The notes under the pieces were generated by a model. It saw only the letters and a program-made list of their open reading frames with translations. It was not told the origin of the DNA and searched no databases. Shown piece after piece: positions 1-10,056 of a stretch of 64,000 bases of DNA. The DNA lies in NCBI RefSeq assembly GCF_964355755.1, contig NC_092673.1:20899001-20963000 (forward strand), in the 5' to 3' direction. Numbering within the stretch: the stretch's first letter is position 1; the number at the start of each line of letters is the position of its first letter. A program made the translations under genes and the position numbers. The stretch comes from Antedon mediterranea (Eukaryota > Echinodermata > Crinoidea > Comatulida > Antedonidae).

Positions 1-2504
1 GTCTTAGATTCGGGAATTCAAAAGTAAGAATGTTCTGTGTATAAACAAAATGTCTCTGATCTGTAAACATGAATATTTATTACTTTTGTTTCTCTAGTTC
101 TAGCTTACTTGGTAAAAGATACTAGTTTATATTAGTAATAGGCATATATCCAGTATCAAGAATCGGCTTTATCTTTAATGCACTGCCCCAGTTATTCACT
201 TACAGTATATTTCCCCAAATTTATAGGCCTATTAAGTTACTAATTTCACGAAAGTACTTAGTTTTTATTTTATTTCTAACGTATACCTGCAAACAGGAAT
301 TTGCACTAAAGGAAAACTGTGTTCGAGCAGACGTGAGGGTTGTCGACGAGTTCACTAGACATTGCGTTGAAGTAGAAGATGCTTATAACAGTACCATTTC
401 AACAGGCTTTCTATTCCAACCAGGTAATGTTTCAATGTGGGTGTAACTCATTCGATTTTTATATTATTTCAAGTTAGCAATTTGTTAAATGTTGTATAAC
501 GAATCTATTAATTTATCAAAATGTAGAATTTGCAAGCTCAGAAGACCGCCAAATGGATGCATTAATCTCCAGCAATGTCGCTCCACACTACACCAATTTC
601 ACTTTAGGTAGGTTTTCATAAGGATTATAGCAAATAGCTTGATTTCTCGGGGAACTTCATTGCTCAATATGTGATTGAGAGCAATAGCGCCACCACCAGA
701 ATATAAAGTTTTTTATTATACGGCGCTATTGCTCCCAAACTCTTCCCATCATGCATCGTTCAGGCTACTTGCGATAAACCTTATTAATATAGCTCAAGTA
801 ATCTATTCATTTAATTCTTATTTTTACCAATCCCTTAAAACTAAACCGGAAGGTATGGAAGCACACTTATCAATATAGGTTTCAATAGTGTTACCGTATA
901 CGGTATATTAGCTGTCTATATAAGAATATTATCTTTCCCGCTCAACTTTCCTTCCCAAATCCTAGTCTGAATATTCACTTATTTTAAATTATTTCCAGAT
1001 TTATGGGAAGGTTACTTGAAAGAAACCCTTCGTCATTGGTCAAATGTTTACGGCGACATTAACGTCATTGCCGGCCCAGCTTTTGATTACAATGCAGATG
1101 GTCTGGCTGATGATGCAATGGCTCTTAGTATCAAAAAGTAGGATCAGTCTTATCTTTATTTTTATCATTTTAATTTGCTTAACTAAGGCCGTGTTTCCGC
1201 AGCCAAAACAAAATTGCGCATGATTAATACCAACCAACCAGATGCCCAATCACAACAATTTGTCCTCCAGGTCAAAGGTTAACAATTATCGCATTTATCC
1301 GATAATTATTAGATTTGAAAATTATATCGGTAAATTTTTTTCCGTTTCCACAGGCAGTTTATTGGTTAGTTATCGGTTAATTTTATCGGTTAATTTCTGG
1401 TTGCGAAAACACGGCCTTATACTCATCATCATCATCATTCATTCATTAATATCGTCTTCATTATCATGGGCATTGTCATCTGTATTATTCTTATTTCTTT
1501 TTAAAATGTCTCAAATTGGAAAGAAAAGGAAGAAAACAATCAATGATTGTTGTTATCGCCTTGCCCTCTTCATCGTTGTCTATATCATCGTCGTCGTCCA
1601 TCGATCCCGTTGTCCATCGCTTTTGTCGTCCATCGCTCTTGTCGTCCATCGCTCTTGTCGTCCATTCCGCTCTTCTCCGTTCCGCTCGTCGTCCATCGCT
1701 TTCGTCGTCCACCGCCCTCGTCACCAATATTTTTCGCTAATCGCTCTTGCCGTCGTTGTCATTGTAACATTAGTAAGAATTAGGAAAATGAGCTTTATTC
1801 ATTGAGTGACATCTTATTACTTTCAATAGCTCGACAATAGATGGACAACTCGTACCAACTCATTATTACGCTGTAGTGACTCGATGTATTGATGGAGAGT
1901 TGAACCTAGACTGTCCCAAACTTGAGATGATCGCTTTTATCCTACGCCACATGGACGGCATTCAAACGTGCAAAGTAAGTGGATTTATCAATCTCTCATT
2001 ATAAATTACAGATCATTATTATTATTATTCTTAAATAGTATTAATCAAGCTTGTGCAACGTAAGGATGTAGACACAACGCAAACGAGTTGAAAAATCCAT
2101 CATTTGTTAAAGTTTGGTTCTAACTATGACGCAACGCAAGCGAACTGACTGACAGGCGACAGTGCGAATAATTCAGCGCTTGTGATTGGTTTAAATCACT
2201 CACGTTGTGCTTACGCCGTTGCGTCTCTAGTGGGAGCCAAACATTACTGATTAGATTTAGGTTGTTACATTTCATATTTTTTCAGGTTAACATCGCTTGT
2301 TTGTTTTATTTCTTACAGCCCCCTTCCCAATTTTTAGAAACCCACATCGCTCGAGTACGAGATGTTATGCTACTTACTGGACTGATATTCCATCCAGACC
2401 ATGGATCATTAGATGTGTACGACTCGATCCGTTTGATGACATTTATGCCAATGCTTGGTGAATTTTGGAAGTTGTGGGAAATGCCAAATACTGTAAATAA
2501 CTAA
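1..2504 (+). CDS. ENPP-family ectonucleotide pyrophosphatase/phosphodiesterase, C-terminal exons (5' end outside window)
   Basis: Five exons read as one frame: 297-423, 527-607, 999-1137, 1830-1974 and 2319-2504, all with GT..AG borders and compatible phases, giving 225 codons before the TAA. A GTAAGA donor at 24 suggests that 1-23 is the end of the preceding exon. The fragment is the nuclease-like domain of ENPP1-3: NCVRADVRV near the start, then GPAFDYNADGLADD (an EF-hand-like calcium loop), VPTHYYAVVTRC, FILRHMDG, and near the end HIARVRDVMLLTG, each placed as in vertebrate ENPP1-3. The upstream catalytic phosphodiesterase domain is missing, so the metal and threonine active-site residues cannot be checked. 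ENPPs of this class are extracellular or membrane enzymes that hydrolyse nucleotide pyrophosphate or lysophospholipid substrates; which substrate applies here cannot be told. The final 15 residues after LMTFMPML are not typical. Introns carry a MITE, a minisatellite and a foldback element. Confidence 0.88.
1184..1419. mobile_element. Foldback MITE in an ENPP intron (TIR TAAGGCCGTGTTTYCGC)
   Basis: The left end TAAGGCCGTGTTTCCGC and the reverse complement of the right end TAAGGCCGTGTTTTCGC match with one difference. The inside is AT-rich with further small inverted repeats around TATCGGT. No ORF is inside, so it is non-autonomous. Its termini resemble those of the short element at 63439-63570, which may be a distant relative. 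Confidence 0.7.
1589..1716. repeat. 18-bp minisatellite in ENPP intron
   Basis: Degenerate tandem copies of an 18-bp unit close to GCTCTTGTCGTCCATC. It produces spurious serine/proline/arginine-rich reading frames in several frames. It lies in the intron between coding exons 999-1137 and 1830-1974. Confidence 0.75.
2048..2240. mobile_element. Foldback MITE family F copy in last ENPP intron
   Basis: Carries the family hallmarks: an internal GCTTGTGATTGGT motif, GCAACGCAAGCGA, and a right end GTCTCTAGTGGGAGCCAAAC. It ends less than 80 bp before the acceptor of the final ENPP exon. See the family description in the findings. Confidence 0.65.
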
Positions 2505-2804
2505 TTATATTTGAAACTGTTTATTGTAGCAGTTATTGTTTTTATATGAGTGATATGTTTGAGGCTTCCATTTTAATTGCATAATTGGATTTTAATTGAT
2601 ATACGGTATAGGTAATATACAATTTTTTCATGTATATTTATGTTAATTTGAACAATTCTAGTAAAAGAGACTTCCTTCGATTTGTATTTGGGTTTACACG
2701 AATATTTACGATACGATATTAATAAGTATGATTTTATGTAAATATAGTTGAATAAGATAAAGTTATACAAGAATAATTATGTTGAATTAATAATTCTGCT
2801 GAAT

Positions 2805-2810
2805 AATAAA
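2805..2810 (+). terminator. Polyadenylation signal AATAAA for the ENPP gene
   Basis: First canonical AATAAA, about 300 bp downstream of the ENPP stop codon. A 3' UTR of about 320 nt is inferred. Confidence 0.5.
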
Positions 2811-2904
2811 ACATGTTATGACATTTTAATGTTTTTATTAGTATTATCAAAACGACCTTTGTATTTTTTTTAAATTTTTATTTTATATTCAACCTTATTT
2901 ATAG

Positions 2905-3175
2905 AGGGTGACCCTAAACAGTGTATGTGTGTGACAGTGGCTGTGTACGTATATTAGTACACCGGGGTACCCCTCCCCCTACTCTCGCACTAGGTTCTTT
3001 AAAGTGCACATGAGCCAGATGTGTACACTGGACCTACGGTTTATAATCCTTATCCGAGAAGACTCGTTCTACCACCAGAACCATGGAGCGAGTAAGCATC
3101 GAACCCTTGCCGATGTTATTGCTAGGTAATTACGGTTCCACTGTCTTAACCGCTCGGCCACTCACTCACTCAACA
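2905..3175 (-). mobile_element. tRNA-derived SINE, copy 1
   Basis: On the minus strand, from 3175, it starts with a tRNA Ser/Leu-like head: an A-box region GTGGCCGAGCGGTTAAGAC and a B-box region GGGTTCGATGCT. A unique body follows down to about 2905. A second copy at 55345-55635 matches along the full length, including the segments ACTGGACCTACGGTTTATA and ACCACCAGAACCATGGAG. The two copies in one window establish it as a dispersed repeat. Confidence 0.8.
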
Positions 3176-3945
3176 TTATGTCAGCGACAATAAAACATTT
3201 TTTAAAGAATTACAAGATTTTTCAAAGTGACCAGAGTTTTTTTACGGTTTTGTATCACTCTTTATATGTCTACAGTGGTGTAGGCATAATTAAAATATTA
3301 AAAAAATATATTTTGTTTGAACTATGATCTAACATTAGGCACAGTGAAAATACACGCGAGTATACATGGTCATGTGGACCGCTAACGCGAATATTAAACA
3401 TACTTTATTTAATTAGCGTTTAATGAAAAATACAAACAATAGTTGAAATGGACCTAGTGAAAGACAAGGTCGTTCGTGACGTCAAATTATAGTTTACTTG
3501 CTTGCGAAAACTTTTGCGAACAATTTATGTCGGATTTTTCACAATAACATTCGTTTGTTAAGGTCAATTTACATTGAACAGTGCAAATACAATATACAAG
3601 CTATTGTTTTGTTTGACGCTGAGGATTCTTTCTGGACCTAATAGTCCACCGTGTTTCATAACATGTGATAACACAATTATTCAGGTTATTCAAACTAGTT
3701 TTGTTTTTTTTAACTGTGGTGCGCACAAATATGGTACCGTTGTGCCCAAATGGTACTGATATGACATAATCATGTCCATTTCCGGTATAAATGTAAAACA
3801 TTTGAAAGTTACAGCACAAAAGTGCGCCCTACTATCCGCACGTCCAATAACACCCATGTTTTATGTCAGTTTTGTGTTTTCATTGGCCTTTAACCACATG
3901 GTTACAAATTGCGCAATGAACCAGAATAATTTAGACTTGCCCAAA
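3176..3945. other. Intergenic; degraded MITE B-like tract near 3690-3790
   Basis: No gene is recognised. Around 3690-3790 there are phrases such as CAAACTAG, CACAAATATGG, TGACATAATCATGTCCAT that recall the family B element (see 25030-25203), but termini are not visible. The reading frames here are short and unremarkable. Confidence 0.35.
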
Positions 3946-4331
3946 GTCTGTAGTTATTTCGAGGCTTTTCGATATTTGTCTGATACAAGTTTACAAGCGC
4001 CTATTAATATACGTATGAAACGCTATATGTGCCAACATATCTTTTTACTAATATTAAGTCAAAACTCCGTCTGGAACCCAGACTAAGTATAAATGTGAAT
4101 ATTAGTACAATACTATACCTCGTACATTAAAAAGTGAGTCTGTAGTTATTTCGAGGCTTTTCAATGTTTGTCTGATACAATTTTACAAGCGCCTGTTAAT
4201 ATACGTATGAAACGCCATATGTGCCAAAATATATATATCTTTATATTAATATTAAGTCAAGACTCTATCTGGAACCCAGACTAAGTATAAATGTGAATAT
4301 TAGTACAATACTTCGTACATTTAAAGTTGAG
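3946..4331. repeat. Tandem pair of a ~193-bp repeat
   Basis: Two head-to-tail copies (about 3946-4138 and 4139-4331) share GTAGTTATTTCGAGGCTTTT, CTGGAACCCAGACTAAGTAT and AATGTGAATATTAGTACAAT. Part of the same unit recurs at about 57150-57235, so it is a dispersed repeat that was locally duplicated. Confidence 0.8.
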
Positions 4332-4629
4332 TATTTTTCTTATTTACTCAATCAATATGGTTCCGTTTGTTTATTATCCAGGTGTTTTCACGCATATTCA
4401 CCTAATTGATAAGAAGCAGTAATTGTATCTTGATAAAAATGTTGAACATTTTGTGAGAAGGTCTGTGCGATTGTCATCTGGCCTTTATTTAATGGAATAT
4501 TATAACCGTATAATGTCCATTTATGAAAAATGGTGTTGGCTAATGTATAGTAATTTAAAGGTTCCTTGTTAGTTAGACAAAAGAATCTATTTTAAAATTT
4601 AGTCGCGTGTCTGTATATTTTTTTAAATT

Positions 4630-5045
4630 TGTTGTTTCATACGCATCCAACAGCGAGTAACTTGCCAATTATAAGATGGATAAACTATTGTATAATTTAA
4701 AAAAAGTTATCGTGTTTATAAACTCTCATTTTAGGTTTAGGAAGTTCCATACATGATGTTAGAAGAGGCGATATGAGCAAAAACCTGTATTTTATGGCTG
4801 CCTTTTTGAAAATCCAAAATGGCGGCTTTTGCCAGGCCAACTTTTTTTGGTGGATATAGACCTCATATGACACAAATCAGTTGAGAAACACTTGTTTCTT
4901 ATTTTTTCCCCGAGAAAGTGGAATATGGGATATTATAAAGTAGAGTTACAATGTGTTACAACCCTTGCACTAGGTCAGGATTGAACCCTGGACCTTGAGA
5001 TTGGAAGGCAGGTGTAGGCCTACGTTAAGCACTACATCATGGCCA
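4630..5045 (-). mobile_element. tRNA-SINE-containing repeat; source family of the 42.2-kb minisatellite
   Basis: On the minus strand 5045-4960 reads like a tRNA: an A-box-like TGATGTAGTGCTTAACG and a B-box GGGTTCAATCC. The plus-strand segment CCCTTGCACTAGGTCAGGAT is the unit expanded in tandem at 42235-42401. Upstream the segment around 4640-4680 (TTTCATACGC, AACTTGCCAATTA) also matches 42150-42195. A phrase AAAATCCAAAATGGCGGC lies at about 4809. Confidence 0.6.
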
Positions 5046-5216
5046 TCATTCAATACAAACATAGTCTCAATTTCAACTCGTAATATTGTTTTCCTTTGTG
5101 AGACAAAACATATCAAAACAACACTGTCACTAGTATTATGATAAACATTTTATTGATAGGCATAGACTATATTATACACTAGTCACGTGAGGGGCATATT
5201 ATTATTGAACTTTCAT

Positions 5217-6684
5217 TTAATAAAATCCAATTTTGCAAATCTTGTACTGCCACAACCTATCCCTGTAAAAAAATTTAAAAAATCACTTATTATCATAATT
5301 ATGTTAATTAATAATTATATTATAAATAATATTTCATATCAGGCTACTGTAATATAGTAAAATGTGTTACCGTAGTTGATAATGATATCAAAAGCATTAA
5401 TTTATGATATCAGCTTTTGAGTTGTTATTAATAAGAAACATTTTATTGTTTTTAAAAAATCAAACGAGTACGAGTATTGATATTTTTATACGTACTCTTG
5501 ATTGTCATCGTGGTTAGATGTTACTCCGTGAATCCAGTATCCAGCAGGTGCGGAATAATCGTGCCATCCGTGGTAATCGTGCACTGAGTTATCATAATGA
5601 CAGTCGTAAAGGTAATAATCATCACCCAAACAACAGTGATACGTCCACCTAAAAAAGAATATGAAGTATGAGTACGAAAATCGGTGGTGGAAAGTTCATC
5701 TGGATATTATTTTTCTTAAGCTTGTTTCCCACTAGGACGAAATGCAAAGATGCAACACACGGTAATTTGACAGCTCGCTTGTGATAGTTAACTCGCATAA
5801 ACTTGGTTCTCACTAGGACGCAACGCAGGGACGTAAACGCAACGCAAGCGTGTTGATTAATGACAAGCGACAGTTCGAATAATCCATCGCTTATGATTGG
5901 TCAACTCAGTTACGTTGCGTCTACGTCCTTGCGTCGCGTCTCTACTGGTTGGGAACCAAGCATTGTATACCCATTCGCGTCAGAAGTTACAGAATGGCTA
6001 CCATGCTAACGCGTTTTATTTAACAAATTAAAATGAGTCTTAACTACAGATACCAATAAACGAAAGAATTGGTTCATAGGACTTAAACCAATGACTAAAC
6101 GCGAAGCAAGTTTGATCACAGTCGACGAATCATCTTTGTGATTTGTCAAATGACGTTGCGCGTACGCGCGCCCTTACGTTGCGCGTTATAATGAGAACCA
6201 AGATGATCATTTTCAGAAGTTCCTTCTATTGGGAAGATTTTGATATTAAATTCTATCACTGACTGACATACCTTCGGTCCTCTTTGGTGTCATCATGCAC
6301 ACTGGATGCCCCAATAATCACCCCGCTTTCATAACAAGAGGCAACCATTATCGCATCCCACCAGTTAACAAACGGAGTCTCATAACAGCTTCCGAAAGTT
6401 CCTGGAAAATCACTGTAAATATGTTTGCATTAGTATTACGACGGTGAATTAATATTTATTTATAATAAAAAGAAATGTTATTAAAAAAAAATAATGTTTA
6501 TTTTGTACCTGCATTGCATCTCAAACTGACGATCATGTTTTCCATTATCGTATTGGGATACGACCCTGTAGACTGCTTGACCACCTGGACATGCCCAGTT
6601 TAGCGGCGCGTCCCAGTCGTTCTGCCACGCAGTCGAAGACGACGTTAATACCAACAACAAGCAAATACACAGTAAGTTTTTCAT
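5217..6684 (-). CDS. Dermatopontin-like secreted protein
   Basis: Four coding exons on the minus strand: 6684-6509, 6412-6272, 5648-5496 and 5262-5217, all with GT..AG borders, totalling 171 aa plus TAA. Residues 1-19 are a signal peptide (MKNLLCICLLLVLTSSSTA). The mature chain starts WQNDWDAPLNW. Three copies of the family signature D-R-x-[FW]-x-x-x-C follow: DRQFEMQC at 51-58, EDRRWTYHC at 103-111 and EDRLWQYKIC at 157-166, with paired cysteines CC at 111-112. Dermatopontins are small extracellular-matrix or haemolymph proteins; invertebrate members include aggregation factors. The length is close to that of short invertebrate members and shorter than vertebrate dermatopontin (about 200 aa). 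The ATG at 6684 is chosen because it heads the signal peptide and lies 5 nt after an acceptor, which implies an upstream non-coding exon. Foldback elements occupy the introns. A broken copy lies at 8159-9467. Confidence 0.85.
5718..5962. mobile_element. Foldback MITE family F, partial copy plus fuller copy, in dermatopontin intron
   Basis: A partial left half (TTTCCCACTAGGACGAAATGC, about 5725-5800) abuts a fuller copy starting TTGGTTCTCACTAGGACGC and ending GGTTGGGAACCAAGC. The centre holds CATCGCTTATGATTGGTCA. They sit in the intron between coding exons 2 and 3. Confidence 0.75.
6065..6202. mobile_element. Degenerate foldback MITE family F copy in the same dermatopontin intron
   Basis: Starts TTGGTTCATAGGAC and ends TTATAATGAGAACCAAG. 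Central ATCTTTGTGATTTGTCAAAT and CCTTACGTTGCGCG correspond to the family core and arm but are diverged. Confidence 0.5.
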
Positions 6685-6967
6685 TTTATCTAAAAATAGA
6701 ATTGATTTATTGTATTTACTACATAAAAGGGTTCAAATCCAGAATTCTCATTCGCAAAGTAAAACACACCTTGATAAGTTAAGCATCGTTTACGTGTGTA
6801 AACTTTGGAAATTCGCCGGTGAAAGGGGTAAAGTGTTTAAACAGTGATTGTGATATTCATTTTAGCACTAGCCACTAGCCCTTCCTGCCAAACCAAGAAT
6901 CTTTGCATATTTTAACTATAGGCATATTATTAGTAAGTATTACAATGAGAAGAATGTCCTAACTTAC

Positions 6968-7038
6968 CCGTGTTCAGCGTGTATTGTTAGTGCTCGATGT
7001 TTTCAAAGTTGTTTTTGTCACTGTGTTAGATGACGTCA
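6968..7038 (-). promoter_or_regulatory. Putative 5' UTR exon end and CRE upstream of the dermatopontin gene
   Basis: On the minus strand CGG|GTAAGTT gives a strong donor, so a non-coding first exon could end at 6968 and splice to the acceptor next to the ATG exon (acceptor AG at 6691-6690). A perfect palindromic TGACGTCA (CRE/ATF type) lies at 7031-7038. No clear TATA box is seen here. The exon start is unknown and the assignment is inference. Confidence 0.35.
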
Positions 7039-7424
7039 TCTTTTGATGATAAACTGTCATATTTATCAGTTTAGTTTATTTAGTGATTTTTATCTTGTTT
7101 TAATTAACTTTCTCGGTCCTGTCCACGTGACAACATGTATGACCGTCGAGGGAGCAGCGCACTGGTCACTTCACAGTATTAGTGTATAATTCCTCCTATT
7201 TTTCCACAGTGGAGTGCCCCACCGGAGGTGCTGACCGATCGTGGGCGACCCATGTTGTTTGTTGTTGGTTTTTTTGTATATAATGTTTGTTGTTGAATAT
7301 TGTCCGGCATGTATGTAACGTACATTTAAATGCATTTAAATGCATACCAAACTGACAAGTACTCGCTTCTTTTGGTAGGCCCCTATACTGATAAATATTG
7401 TAAATGTAGGCCTAATATTAATAA

Positions 7425-7740
7425 TAATAATAATAATAATAATATTCTTGATTTACATAGCGCCAATGTTGTGAAACCTCAGTGCTGAACATTATTACCT
7501 CAGTCCTCTTTGGATCAAACACGTATGTAACCATACTCCCATAATGCATCTAGTAATCAGCGCAAAGTTGTGTCTTAATCTAATCCGCTTCTCATTTATA
7601 CACCTGGGTGGTGGAGAGAGGCAAATGTAAGTAAAGTAACTTGCCTAAGGATACAAGAAATGCGGCGAGAGTTGTAGTCGAACCTCGATCTCACGATCAG
7701 TAGTCGAACGTCCAACACACACTGCCCCACACGCCCTATA
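7425..7740 (-). mobile_element. tRNA-derived SINE with (ATT)n tail
   Basis: On the minus strand a tRNA-like head is visible: GCAGTGTGTGTTGGACG (A-box region) and GATCGAGGTTCGACTAC (B-box region). The body contains CTTAGGCAAGTTACTTTAC and CATTTGCCTCTCTCCACC. It ends GCGCTATGTAAATCAAGAAT followed by (ATT)n, a tail style shared with LINE2-like partners. This is a separate family from the SINE at 2905-3175. Confidence 0.7.
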
Positions 7741-7944
7741 TTGTGAATTGTGAATAAATGTGTTGTGTAGAATTGTTTTTAAAAATACTACAGATTAATA
7801 ACTCTTATGCATACAACAACTTGCATCAGCAGTCTGTTCATTATTTGTTTCATAATAGGTCCAAATGATAAAGGTGGGAATTACTCATCTGCGACTATAT
7901 TGTCTGTTAATCTAAAACGTGAACGGTAGATTTAAATTTGATGA

Positions 7945-8066
7945 TGAAACACAACGACGTAGGCGCAATTTCACCAATCACGAGACGATGGATTACCCAA
8001 ACTTGTGATTGGTCAACTCACTCGTTTAACGCGCGCCGTTATGTTGTGACCAATTTGGAACCAAGC
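7945..8066. mobile_element. Foldback MITE family F copy
   Basis: Contains TTTCACCAATCACGAGACGA facing CTTGTGATTGGTCAACTCAC and ends TTTGGAACCAAGCC. It lies just downstream of the dermatopontin pseudogene on that gene's strand. Confidence 0.6.
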
Positions 8067-8271
8067 CTTTATTGATAGAAAGTTAAGATTGAACAACACA
8101 ATCATAATTTTTGCAAAGAAATGTTATTGATACTTTGATTGCATACGGTAACTTTTATCTAATACAATCCAATTTTGCAAATATTGTACTGCCACAACCT
8201 ATCCCTGTAAAAAATAAAAAGCATTGTTTTATTCATCAACTACAGTATACTTAATGATAGGACACTCTGTA

Positions 8272-8412
8272 AAAAAAGTGTTTAGATCTTAAACATGTAG
8301 TTTTACCCACTTTTTCCACACATTTAGCTTTTAAACGCGTATTTATATGTTTAGCGTGTTTAAAACCTAAACGTGTTGTTGTTTTCCTCAACTCGTTTAG
8401 CAGTCACTATTA
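8272..8412. mobile_element. MITE D, left-end fragment, inside dermatopontin pseudogene
   Basis: AGTGTTTAGATCTTAAACAT and CCACACATTTAGC match the left terminus of the complete foldback element at 52422-52867. The right terminus is not seen; the sequence runs into CTCAACTCGTTTAG. Confidence 0.55.
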
Positions 8413-8577
8413 TGTTCAGTTAACATGGTTTAACGTTGCGTGCATACGATTTTACTGTTGTGGAAAAAAAGCTTCACGCGTGAACTGGACGTCAACCAGC
8501 ATTTCACGCGTCAGCGCGCATGGCAATCTGTTGTCGTCCTAGCTACCGTCGTGTTTCGTAAACTCTCTAATATCAGC

Positions 8578-8603
8578 ATCCTCCTCCTCATCATCATCAT
8601 CAT

Positions 8604-8634
<31 letters not shown>

Positions 8635-8672
8635 GTCGTCGTCGTCGTCATCAGCAGCATCATCATTATCAT

Positions 8673-8704
<32 letters not shown>

Positions 8705-8760
8705 TCATCATCATAATCATCATCTTCATCATCATCATCGTCGTCGTCGTCGTCGTCGAC
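8578..8760. repeat. Compound trinucleotide repeat (CAT/CGT/CAG)n
   Basis: About 180 bp of mixed (ATC)n, (GTC)n and (AGC)n. It generates meaningless poly-Ile/Val/Ser and poly-Met/Thr frames. It occupies the interval where the third dermatopontin exon would be expected in the pseudogene. Confidence 0.95.
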
Positions 8761-9504
8761 AACGTCGTCTTCGTCACTCCTCTTGTCTTGCGACGTGACG
8801 CGTCCCTCTATATTTTTATGATGCTGTTTTCATCTGTCATGGTTGGATGGTTTTGTTGTCTGTGAATTCTATTCTATTTAGACCGTCTCAGTTTTTGTAT
8901 GTAACTGTTTTCCCTACGTCACACCTACCTGGCCATACATCACACCCACCGGGCCATACGTCATACCCCTCGGGCAATACGTCACACCCACCATTACATT
9001 GCATTTTTAAATCGCTGGCACTTTAGGACATACCTTCGGTCCTCGTAATAATTCTCATGACAACTGTATGCGCCAATAAACACCCCGTTTTCATAGCAAG
9101 ATGTTACAATTTTGTCATCACAATCGTTAACAAAATCAGTCTCATAACAGCTTGTGAGGGTTCATGGAAAATCACTGTAAAATGGTGTAAAGTAGCTTGT
9201 TAATCTTACGTATAAATATTTATTCTATTTTTTTTTTATTGAATTTAGTTTTACCAACATAATTTACTTATTTAAAAAGTAATTTTTTATTTTAAAAGTT
9301 TATTTTATTTTCTTACCTACAATAAATGTTAAAGATGCGATCACGTCTATCGGTATGGTTACCGTTTGAACATGCCTATAGTCTAGTGGGCCGTTATAGT
9401 CGTTCTGCCATCCGATCGAAGACGACGTGAATGTCAACACCAAGAAAATATGTAGTAAGTTTCGCATTTTGTCTGGAAAATAACTTTATTTATATTATTT
9501 TTTA

Positions 9505-9652
9505 TTTATTTTATTCAATCGAAACCAGCAGCGATAATTACCGCCACTAAAATTATGATACAAGCAAAGCCAGGACTGTTTAAAGCAACTTGATTAGTCC
9601 TAACATTGATCAAGAGCTTCTCTCGTCCAGTGCCCACCTTGACCAGAGGACA
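9505..9652. repeat. Dispersed repeat R1, copy 1
   Basis: ATTCAATCGAAACCAGCAGC, GATAATTACCGCCACTAA, AAAGCCAGGAC and ACATTGATCAAG recur in the same order at 62397-62520. Starts after a T-rich tract (TTTATTTATTTTATTC), which suggests the 3' end of a retroelement read from the other strand. It lies just upstream (5') of the pseudogene's first coding exon. Confidence 0.65.
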
Positions 9653-9999
9653 ACCGGTGTTTCAACGTGGTAAAGCTGTATACTGACATGATTATTGAAA
9701 GATAAGCCTACTTTTAAATTCAAATTATGAATTCTCTCGCCGATAAATATGACACAACAATGTTCTCAAATACAGGACTCATGTCGAGACGGTATCCAGC
9801 CGTTGCTGAACACCCTCCAAATAAGCGATATTTTGTTCATGAAGCCACTTTTTACCCGGGTAAATAAAGCCTACTGTATATGAGTAACTAAAAATAAATT
9901 AAAAAAACAAAACAAATGCGTTATACGTTATCAGGCAACGTTGCGCTATCGATTAAAACTATATAATATGAGTAACTTAAACAAATGCGTTACACTTAC

Positions 10000-10056
10000 T
10001 CGCGTTGTCCTCATTGAGCCTGACACATGCGAATGGGTTTCCCTAGGCCTTTTATA
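10000..10056 (-). promoter_or_regulatory. TATA box and 5' non-coding exon of the dermatopontin pseudogene
   Basis: On the minus strand TATAAAAG lies at 10056-10049, and a donor CGCGA|GTAAGTG ends an exon at 10000, so a short 5' UTR exon of about 20-25 nt after the expected start site is plausible. It mirrors the donor at 6968 of the intact gene. The assignment to the pseudogene is by orientation and exon layout. Confidence 0.5.

Larger units (their letters stand above)
8159..9467 (-). pseudogene. Dermatopontin-like pseudogene (tandem paralogue of 5217-6684)
   Basis: Three of the four coding exons are recognisable on the minus strand: 9467-9317 (signal-peptide exon, MRNLLHIFLVLTFTSSS then WQNDYNGPLDY), 9174-9034 (same length, 141 nt, as in the intact gene, ending EDR), and 8204-8159 (DRLWQYNICKIGLY then TAG). 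Relative to the intact gene, the first exon has a 2-nt gain and a 27-nt loss, which shifts the frame before the DRxF-type motif. The second exon has CCA TGA where the intact gene has CCA GGA. The third exon (WTYHCC to NQ in the intact copy) is not found between 8205 and 9033; a large trinucleotide tract occupies that stretch. Splice sites remain GT..AG. The original function would have been an extracellular matrix or aggregation protein; this copy should not give the full protein. Confidence 0.8.

Noticed and set aside
1242-1805. 187-codon plus frame, Ser/Ile/Val rich
   Set aside because: It runs through a MITE and an 18-bp minisatellite inside an ENPP intron; other frames over the same repeat are equally open.
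3772-4086. 104-codon plus frame
   Set aside because: Its second half lies in the 193-bp duplicated repeat, and it shows no protein features.
8440-8865. 141-codon frame with long Ile/Val/Ser runs, and an 88-codon Met/Thr frame opposite
   Set aside because: Both are artefacts of the compound trinucleotide repeat.
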